A stretch of DNA of 64,000 nucleotides, taken from NCBI GenBank assembly GCA_963759125.1, contig CAVWXN010000012.1, positions 62,001 through 126,000 of the forward strand. The letters are read 5' to 3'. This stretch comes from JABDQA01 sp963759125 (GTDB taxonomy: Bacteria > Desulfobacterota > Desulfobulbia > Desulfobulbales > Desulfocapsaceae). The stretch's first letter is position 1; every line of letters starts with the position of its first letter. The position numbers and the translations under genes were made by a program. Of the stretch, positions 58,756 to 64,000 are shown piece after piece. Under the pieces are notes generated by a model. That model ran no database searches and had not been told where the DNA came from. It worked only from the letters and a program-made list of their open reading frames with translations.

Positions 58756-59622
58756 ATGAGAATTCTATTGTATCTGGCCACCAACCTTTCGGTTCTGGTA
58801 CTGCTTGGAATCGTCATGTCGGTGCTGGGCATCGACACCCGGCAGACGTCGGGATTGCTGTTCTTCGCAGCCCTTTTCGGGATGGGCGGGTCACTCATCT
58901 CACTGGCCATGTCAAAGTGGATCGCCAAGCGCTCAACCCGCGCTCGGGTCATCGACCAGCCCCAGAACCAGGCCGAGCAGTGGCTGGTGGACACGGTGCG
59001 CCGTCAGGCTGAGATGGCGGGCATCGGCATGCCTGAAGTGGCCATCTTCGACGCTCCGGAGATGAACGCCTTTGCCACCGGCATGAAGCGTGATGACGCC
59101 CTGGTTGCGGTCAGCAGCGGCCTGCTCTCGGGTATGGACAGAGGCGAAGTTGAAGCGGTGCTGGCCCACGAGGTGAGCCACGTCGCCAATGGTGACATGG
59201 TCACCCTGTCGCTGATTCAGGGGGTGCTCAACACCTTTGTGATTTTTCTCTCCCGGATGGCGGCGGGAATCATTGACAGTTTCCTCAGATCGGACAGGGA
59301 CGGCGGCGGCCTTGGCTTCATGGGTTATATGGCTGTCACCATTGTCCTGGAAATCATGCTCGGTCTGTTTGCCTCCATTATCGTCATGTGGTTCTCCCGC
59401 AAACGCGAATTCCGGGCCGACAGCGGCGCCGCAGGACTGGCCGGTCGCCAGAAAATGATCGATGCGCTCAAAAGGCTGCAGGCTAATCACCAGCCTTCCA
59501 AACTGCCGGACCAGATGGCTGCTTTCGGCATCCGACCCAAAGAAGGGGGGCTCGCCTCCCTGTTCAGAAGCCATCCGCCTCTGGAAGCGCGCATCGCGGC
59601 CCTGCAGAGTTTCGAGGCCTAG
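58756..59622 (+). CDS. htpX: Protease HtpX (membrane zinc metalloprotease)
   Basis: A 288-residue inner-membrane M48 peptidase involved in membrane protein quality control. Two N-terminal helices (ILLYLATNLSVLVLLGIVMSVLGI and GLLFFAALFGMGGSLISLAM) precede the zinc motif HEVSH (His138 region, AHEVSHVANGD). Two further helices surround LEIMLGLFASIIVMWF, and the third ligand Glu lies in KREFRADSGAA. The length equals that of typical HtpX. A GGAGG binding site is directly upstream. A strong terminator follows the gene. Confidence 0.95.
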   Translation: MRILLYLATNLSVLVLLGIVMSVLGIDTRQTSGLLFFAALFGMGGSLISLAMSKWIAKRSTRARVIDQPQNQAEQWLVDTVRRQAEMAGIGMPEVAIFDAPEMNAFATGMKRDDALVAVSSGLLSGMDRGEVEAVLAHEVSHVANGDMVTLSLIQGVLNTFVIFLSRMAAGIIDSFLRSDRDGGGLGFMGYMAVTIVLEIMLGLFASIIVMWFSRKREFRADSGAAGLAGRQKMIDALKRLQANHQPSKLPDQMAAFGIRPKEGGLASLFRSHPPLEARIAALQSFEA

Positions 59623-59652
59623 AGTCAAACACAAAATACCGACAATACCTGG

Positions 59653-59693
59653 AAAAAAGACGGATCGGATCTATTCCGGTCCGTCTTTTTTTT
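59653..59693. terminator. Intrinsic terminator after htpX
   Basis: Stem GACGGATCGGA (59659-59669) pairs with TCCGGTCCGTC (59675-59685), 11 bp with one mismatch and a 5-base loop. It is followed by eight T residues (59686-59693) and preceded by an A-run, so it could also serve the opposite strand. Confidence 0.85.
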
Positions 59694-59866
59694 AACGCGG
59701 AGCAGCCGTCATCCAGCCGGCCTCATTGGCCTAAAGATCAGGTCGAGCGTAGCACATTGAGGCAGGTTGCTAGCTTACCAAACGAGATCAGGCCGAGCAG
59801 CTGCGGAGACGATTCATCCATGTTCCTGCAGGTACGCGGGATTGAATAATTATCAAATAGTACCAC

Positions 59867-60964
59867 TCAACCTTCAGGCGCCTTGTCATCTTCTGATTCC
59901 TCAGGCTGATCCAGCCGCAGACTGTCGGTCATCAGGCCAACTCGTTGGGCCCTGCGCTCCCATTGACGGCGGGCGATCTCCTGCATGTCTTCGACCCTGT
60001 CCACCTCATCAACGATTTCGAGCCCGAGCAGCGTTTCGATGAAATCTTCCATGGTCACCACCCCTTCGGTGCCGCCATATTCGTCAACCACCAGGGCGAT
60101 ATGGGTGGACTCGCTCATCATCTGCTCGAATAGATCGTGCAGGGTCAGCTTGTCGCGGACCACCACGATGGGACGGATCATTTCCTTCAGCGGTGTATCG
60201 GGCTTTTCTTGGGCTGCCTGGAAAATGTCAGTTTTGAGCACGAACCCTTTTATATCATCCAGATCATCACCGAAGACCGGGATGCGGGAGAAGTAGATGC
60301 GGCCGCTCTCGGCGATCACCTGCTCGGCGCTCATGACCTCGGGCAGGGCATAGACCACGGTCCTCGGCGTCATGATGTCCTTGGTCCTGATGTCTCGCAG
60401 AAAAAAAAGATTCTGCAGGACCCGTGACTCGTATTTATGAAAGATTCCCTCTCTGGTACCGAGTTCGGCGAGGGCGATGAATTCATCGCGGTGGACACTT
60501 TTTTCCGGCCGGTTTCTGGTCATCAGGTGGGTCAGGAGTTCGGCCATCTTGACCAGCGGCCACATGAGGATAGTGGTGATCTCCAGGGAAGCAGCCACAA
60601 AAGGGGTCAACTGCCGCCAGTGGGCAGCCCCGAGGGTTTTGGGGATTATTTCTGAGATCACCAGGATCAGTAAGGTGAGTACCGCGGATATCACCCCGAT
60701 GTAGGCGTCACCGAACACCGATGCGGCTTGGGCGCCGGCACCGGCCGCCCCCACCGTATGAGCGATGGTATTGAGACTCAGGATCGCCGCCAGGGGGCGG
60801 TCGAGGTTATCCTTGAATTTTTTTAACCGGACGCCGAGACGAGGGCGATCCTGTTCCATCATCGACACATAGGAAGCCGAGATGGAAAGCAGAACGGCTT
60901 CCATGATCGAGCAGAGAAAAGAAACGCTGAGTGCCAGCACTACGTAAAAAAGAAGTAAGCCCAT
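59867..60964 (-). CDS. DUF21/CBS-pair membrane protein (CNNM/HlyC-CorC-like)
   Basis: A 365-residue protein with four membrane helices in an N-terminal DUF21 (CNNM transporter) domain: VVLALSVSFLCSIMEAVLLSIS, then LILVISEIIPKTLGA. Two CBS domains follow at about 185-320 (RTKDIMTPRTVVYALPE; RDKLTLHDLFEQMMSESTHIALVVDEYGGTEGVVTMEDFIETLLG). The C-terminal CorC/HlyC transporter-associated domain is missing; instead there is a short acidic tail ending DDKAPEG. The family is linked to divalent metal (Mg2+/Co2+) efflux. The start at ATG 60964 fits the first helix; the frame could extend to 61030. Confidence 0.87.
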   Translation of the reverse strand: MGLLLFYVVLALSVSFLCSIMEAVLLSISASYVSMMEQDRPRLGVRLKKFKDNLDRPLAAILSLNTIAHTVGAAGAGAQAASVFGDAYIGVISAVLTLLILVISEIIPKTLGAAHWRQLTPFVAASLEITTILMWPLVKMAELLTHLMTRNRPEKSVHRDEFIALAELGTREGIFHKYESRVLQNLFFLRDIRTKDIMTPRTVVYALPEVMSAEQVIAESGRIYFSRIPVFGDDLDDIKGFVLKTDIFQAAQEKPDTPLKEMIRPIVVVRDKLTLHDLFEQMMSESTHIALVVDEYGGTEGVVTMEDFIETLLGLEIVDEVDRVEDMQEIARRQWERRAQRVGLMTDSLRLDQPEESEDDKAPEG

Positions 60965-61326
60965 GCCTGCCGTGCTCCAGTTTCGAGAATTCGTTATAAT
61001 ACCGGATACCTGTTCATAACAGATATGCACTCGTAAGCCAACCGGCTAGTACTTTTGAACCTTCATCGGTCAGCCATTTGCCTAAATTCACTGAGATTAG
61101 CTGGCCAATATTTCATTTTTCACTTTATTTCAGTCAATTATGTAGGTATTTTCAATTTATTACCAGGTTGTTTGATTACTTTCAGATCGTTCTCTCAGGC
61201 AAAAATAAAATCCCTGGCCATCGCGTCAGGTGAATTTTAGCTCGGTAGATAGACAACTGCGCGAGGGCATGGAGGAGAAATAGCAAGAGGCTGGGCACAA
61301 CTTTCCCCAGGACGGATTCATTAGAG
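60965..61326. other. 362-bp divergent gap
   Basis: AT-rich region between the CBS protein and the diguanylate cyclase genes. Promoters for both must lie here, but I see no clear palindrome, RNA structure or gene. Confidence 0.4.
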
Positions 61327-62745
61327 ATGCGAATCGTAAACGAACAAAATATCGCCAAAACCAGTTTCATCCTCACCATGGTTGTGATAAGCGTCATTAC
61401 CTTCGGGGTTGGCGCTTATTTCGTGGTCACCAGGCATGAGCTCTCCTCCAGGGAGCTTGGCCGGCTGGAAACAGTGCTGATCGATCAGCAGAAGCAGGCT
61501 CTGCTGGCCGATGTGGAAAAGCTGCTGGTAAGGATAGAGTCGCTGAACAGGGCACTGCAGGAGGACAATGCAGAACCGCTGGAAAGCCTCACCGACGAAG
61601 ATAGCGATGACGACAATGCAGAAACCCTGGAAAGCCCCACCGACGAAGATAGCGATGACGATGAATCCAAGGCCCGCTTGCTTCAGCAGAAGGTGATTGA
61701 GGCGCTGGGCCGGGCCGATGATCTGGCCGGCGACGGCTATTTCATCTATCAGCTCCATGATCTGGCTGGCGGCGAGAATTTTGCCTCCATGCTGTTTAAT
61801 CCCGCCCGCCCTGATCTCGTCGACCAGAAGTTGTCAACCGATTTTCCGGACGCCCGGGGCTACGATTTCAGAAAGGTTTTCATGAAAGACATCCGTGACC
61901 GCGGCGAGTCGTTTGTCACCTACTGGTACAAGAAAGACTTCGCCGATGGTACTCGTGTTGATCAGGAACTCGGCCGGAAGCTGGCCTATTTTAAGCTCGA
62001 TCCCGACTGGAACTGGATCGTCGCCAAGAGCGTCTACCTCGATTCGATAGACCTGTACATCGATCAGCAGCGGGCAGCCCGTAAGCAGGCTATGCTGATC
62101 GATATGGCGGTGCTGGCCGCCCTGTTCCTCTGCAGTGCGGTGCTGGCCTTCTTCCTGACCTATTCTTTTTCACTCGGGATCCATTCCCTGCTTCAAAAAC
62201 TCCGGGACACCGAAGAGCAGCATGTTCGGGAAATCGAGAACCTGTCAAAAACCATTGACCAGCAGAACAAGAGTGACCGGCTGACCGGTGCCTACAACCG
62301 CTCCCATCTCACTGACGAGCTCGGCAAGGAGCAGGCCCGATCGGATCGTTACCAGACCCCTTTGGCATTGATTGTTTTTGATGTCGATCATTTTCGAGCC
62401 ATAAACGATAAACAGGGGAGAACGGCGGGAGACTCGGTGCTCACCGAGCTGGCAGAGATGATCAAAGACAATATCAGAAAAACAGATATCTTTGCCCGCT
62501 GGGGCAGTGAGGAGTTTGCCATCCTGGCCCCGGGCGTCGATCTCGACCAGGGCAGGAAGTTCGCTGAAAAACTGAGGATGCTGGTCGAAGCATACAGCTT
62601 CTCGATAAGGGAGCGGGTGACCTGCAGCTTCGGAGTCAGTTTCTACCAGGCAACCGAGAATCCAGAAGATTTCGTCAACCGCGCCGATACCGCACTTCAG
62701 CGCGCCAAAGCAGAAGGCCGCAACCGTTGTGTGGCGCTGGAGTAG
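61327..62745 (+). CDS. Membrane diguanylate cyclase with periplasmic Cache sensor (GSEEF variant)
   Basis: A 472-residue protein. Helix 1 is at about residues 14-36, a periplasmic Cache-type sensor spans about 37-250 (DGYFIYQLHDLAGGENFASMLFNPARPDLVDQKLS; LAYFKLDPDWNWIVAKSVYL), and helix 2 is near 255-277. A short coiled-coil linker and a GGDEF domain (about 310-472) follow. The active-site loop is Gly393-Ser-Glu-Glu-Phe, so the second Gly of GG(D/E)EF is Ser. The inhibitory RxxD site (RKTD) is five residues before it. An acidic 16-residue sequence is tandemly repeated in the sensor. It probably makes c-di-GMP in response to a periplasmic ligand. Confidence 0.88.
   Translation: MRIVNEQNIAKTSFILTMVVISVITFGVGAYFVVTRHELSSRELGRLETVLIDQQKQALLADVEKLLVRIESLNRALQEDNAEPLESLTDEDSDDDNAETLESPTDEDSDDDESKARLLQQKVIEALGRADDLAGDGYFIYQLHDLAGGENFASMLFNPARPDLVDQKLSTDFPDARGYDFRKVFMKDIRDRGESFVTYWYKKDFADGTRVDQELGRKLAYFKLDPDWNWIVAKSVYLDSIDLYIDQQRAARKQAMLIDMAVLAALFLCSAVLAFFLTYSFSLGIHSLLQKLRDTEEQHVREIENLSKTIDQQNKSDRLTGAYNRSHLTDELGKEQARSDRYQTPLALIVFDVDHFRAINDKQGRTAGDSVLTELAEMIKDNIRKTDIFARWGSEEFAILAPGVDLDQGRKFAEKLRMLVEAYSFSIRERVTCSFGVSFYQATENPEDFVNRADTALQRAKAEGRNRCVALE
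61564..61659 (+). repeat. 48-bp tandem duplication within the diguanylate cyclase gene
   Basis: Two adjacent 48-bp units (61564-61611 and 61612-61659) differ at only three positions and encode DNAEPLESLTDEDSDD and DNAETLESPTDEDSDD. The repeat adds an acidic loop to the periplasmic sensor. Confidence 0.9.
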
Positions 62746-62756
62746 TGAGAGAATAA

Positions 62757-62782
62757 GGGGACAGGATAGGTATTGTGTCCCC
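62757..62782. repeat. REP-like palindrome, copy C
   Basis: Inverted copy of copy B with one base difference; arms GGGGACAG and TTGTGTCCCC. It lies 12 bp after the diguanylate cyclase stop and 6 bp before the stop of the convergent oxidoreductase gene, so it may end transcription from both sides. Confidence 0.8.
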
Positions 62783-62787
62783 TCCAA

Positions 62788-64000
62788 TCATTCGAGCGGC
62801 TCGGTGACCTCATCCACCAGATAGAGAATAGACCGATAGGGGATGCCCGAGTGCAGGGACAACCCTATTTCACAGGTTTTCGAGGTTGAGTAACCGGTCT
62901 CGCAGGAACAGACGTGTTCTTCGAGCCCGTGCAGGGCCGATTCATTCAGTTCCGGATAATTGAATCCCCGGTCTCCGGCAAACCCGCAACAGTATATCTC
63001 TTCCGGCCAGATCACCCGGGTGGCGCAGCTCTCGGCCAGTTCCAGCAGTTTCCCTTCGAGCCCCATCTTGCGAGTGGAGCAGGTCGGGTGGACGGCGACG
63101 GTCGTTTCCTTGCGGTTGAACTTCAGTCGGTCCATCAGAAACTGGAGGACGAACTCAATGGGTTCATAAACCTCCAGGCGCTCGTCGGCGGTGGCTTTGA
63201 TGCGCTGCAGACAGGGGCTGGTATCACAGAGCACAGGGATTTCGCCATTTTTCGAGGCTTTGAGGAAGCGCTCGGAGAGCTCAGCCGCCTTCTTGTCCGC
63301 CTCACCGAGGAACCCCTTGCTCTCGAAGGCCTGGCCGCAGCAGAGATTGTCGAGATTTTCGGGATAAATGATCTCATAGCCGCTCTTTTTCAGCAGCGAA
63401 GCAGTCTTGTCCGGCAGGTCGGTGCGCTCCTCATCGTAGCGTGACGGGCCGCCCATGGCCCTGGAGGCACAGCTCGGAAAATAGACTACCTTGAGCGGGT
63501 TAGACAGGTTGACCGGCCTGGGTTTAATCTTTTTCGAGCCGGTGGGCATCTCCCGGTTCCAGAGCGGCACTTTATTGAGAGTCGCCGTCCTGGCGATTTT
63601 CGAAGCACCCTCCATAAAGGAGGTTGAAGTGTGTTTGTGAATGCTGTCGACTCCGTTTAATACCGGGGCGATGGAACGGGCCACTTTGTCAAATTGGGAG
63701 CCTACCGTTCCGGCGATCTTTTCGGCCAGAGGGCCGTGGGCTTCATCCCGAAGGGCTTTGACCATCTTGCCGGTGTCGATGCCGACCGGGCAGCGGGTGG
63801 CGCAGAGGCCGTCGGCGGCGCAGGTGTCCATACCGGGATACTGATAGCGTCCGGCAAAGCGCTTTACTTCCCTGGTCGCCCCCTCCGAATCCATCCGGCG
63901 GCTGATCTCGCGTCTGCCGGCAATGCGCTGACGGGGCGTGAAACTCAGGTCCCTGGACGGGCAGGATGGTTCGCAGAAACCGCATTCGATGCATTTGTCG
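62788..64000 (-). CDS. FAD-linked/(Fe-S) oxidoreductase C-terminal part (Dld/GlcF-like), 5' end outside window
   Basis: The frame is open to the right edge, so the gene begins beyond the window. What is visible is the iron-sulfur half of an FAD-binding and (Fe-S)-binding domain protein. It has two ferredoxin-type motifs (CIECGFCEPSCPSRD at about 63985-63945 and CAADGLCATRCPVGID at about 63820) and two CCG domains (LDNLCCGQAFE; EEIYCCGFAGDRGF). Such proteins oxidise D-lactate, glycolate or D-2-hydroxyglutarate and pass electrons to a quinone or electron-transfer flavoprotein. The substrate-binding FAD half is not visible. Confidence 0.85.
   Translation of the reverse strand, partial: DKCIECGFCEPSCPSRDLSFTPRQRIAGRREISRRMDSEGATREVKRFAGRYQYPGMDTCAADGLCATRCPVGIDTGKMVKALRDEAHGPLAEKIAGTVGSQFDKVARSIAPVLNGVDSIHKHTSTSFMEGASKIARTATLNKVPLWNREMPTGSKKIKPRPVNLSNPLKVVYFPSCASRAMGGPSRYDEERTDLPDKTASLLKKSGYEIIYPENLDNLCCGQAFESKGFLGEADKKAAELSERFLKASKNGEIPVLCDTSPCLQRIKATADERLEVYEPIEFVLQFLMDRLKFNRKETTVAVHPTCSTRKMGLEGKLLELAESCATRVIWPEEIYCCGFAGDRGFNYPELNESALHGLEEHVCSCETGYSTSKTCEIGLSLHSGIPYRSILYLVDEVTEPLE

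Noticed and set aside
59735..59799. AGATCAGG(T/C)CGAGC repeated twice after the htpX terminator.
   Set aside because: Two imperfect 14-mers with no other structure; likely chance or minor duplication.
1..64000. tRNA, rRNA, CRISPR arrays, integrases, riboswitches.
   Set aside because: No cloverleaf-type T-loop sequence, repeat-spacer pattern, recombinase motif or recognised riboswitch core was found by eye; a covariance-model scan would be needed to exclude small RNAs.

Overview
The window reads as chromosomal DNA of an anaerobic, Gram-negative, probably Desulfobacterota (delta-proteobacterial) organism. This is an inference from the gene content: two tungsten-type aldehyde:ferredoxin oxidoreductases (AORs), a poly-[4Fe-4S] ferredoxin, a corrinoid protein with an MtaA-type methyltransferase, a CCG-domain/FeS oxidoreductase, TrmFO, lipoproteins and TRAP/TTT solute transporters. 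I see no rRNA, tRNA, CRISPR array, insertion sequence or phage genes. Mobile-type sequence is limited to three small dispersed palindromes (about 1235, 58478 and 62757).

Layout. 1-7.3 kb is housekeeping: the end of a Toprim/RecA-type helicase, then on the minus strand trmFO, a 3D-domain lipoprotein, mutL and aconitase. 7.4-14.3 kb holds a PLD-type lipoprotein, an MFS exporter, a GNAT enzyme, an MtaA-like methyltransferase with its corrinoid protein, a small secreted protein and a cyclic-nucleotide-domain/DUF4388 regulator. 14.6-21.9 kb is catabolic island 1: AOR1, a sugar isomerase-like TIM barrel, a TctCBA transporter and a Gfo/Idh dehydrogenase. 22.0-27.1 kb is the Anbu-proteasome cluster (circularly permuted ATP-grasp, alpha-E protein, Anbu peptidase, transglutaminase-like protein), followed by DeoC and a DUF3604 remnant. 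27.2-36.9 kb is catabolic island 2: aldo/keto reductase, monooxygenase, FCD-GntR regulator, TRAP transporter, PdxA-like and 3-hydroxyisobutyrate-type dehydrogenases, Asp/Glu-racemase-like protein and FGGY kinase.

37.1-41.5 kb is a tripartite efflux operon (outer-membrane factor, HlyD adaptor, DUF2955/FUSC-type membrane protein) with an ion channel gene inside it. 41.8-43.7 kb holds a frameshifted EamA transporter, a ureohydrolase fragment and an alpha/beta hydrolase. 43.9-58.5 kb is catabolic island 3: UxaA-type dehydratase, GntR regulator, ferredoxin, AOR2 and a DapA-type aldolase on the plus strand; SDR, a second TRAP transporter, an Ldh-family dehydrogenase, a KDG-kinase-like protein and a Zn-alcohol dehydrogenase on the minus strand; and a second beta-hydroxyacid dehydrogenase. 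The end holds htpX, a CBS/DUF21 membrane protein, a diguanylate cyclase and a partial FAD/FeS oxidoreductase.

How it fits together. Three islands each pair a high-affinity organic-acid importer with oxidoreductases and sugar-acid enzymes, and two of them include an AOR. The best-supported new idea is that in island 3 the aldolase releases an aldehyde which AOR2, with its adjacent ferredoxin, oxidises to a carboxylic acid. That would be a ferredoxin-linked, non-phosphorylating branch of uronate/aldonate breakdown. Regulatory palindromes lie next to the two GntR genes, and one half-site recurs in a tandem-duplicated leader of uxaA.

Several genes are damaged by single-base frameshifts or truncation (transglutaminase, EamA transporter, DUF3604 gene, ureohydrolase). 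These are either real decay or sequencing error, and reads must decide.
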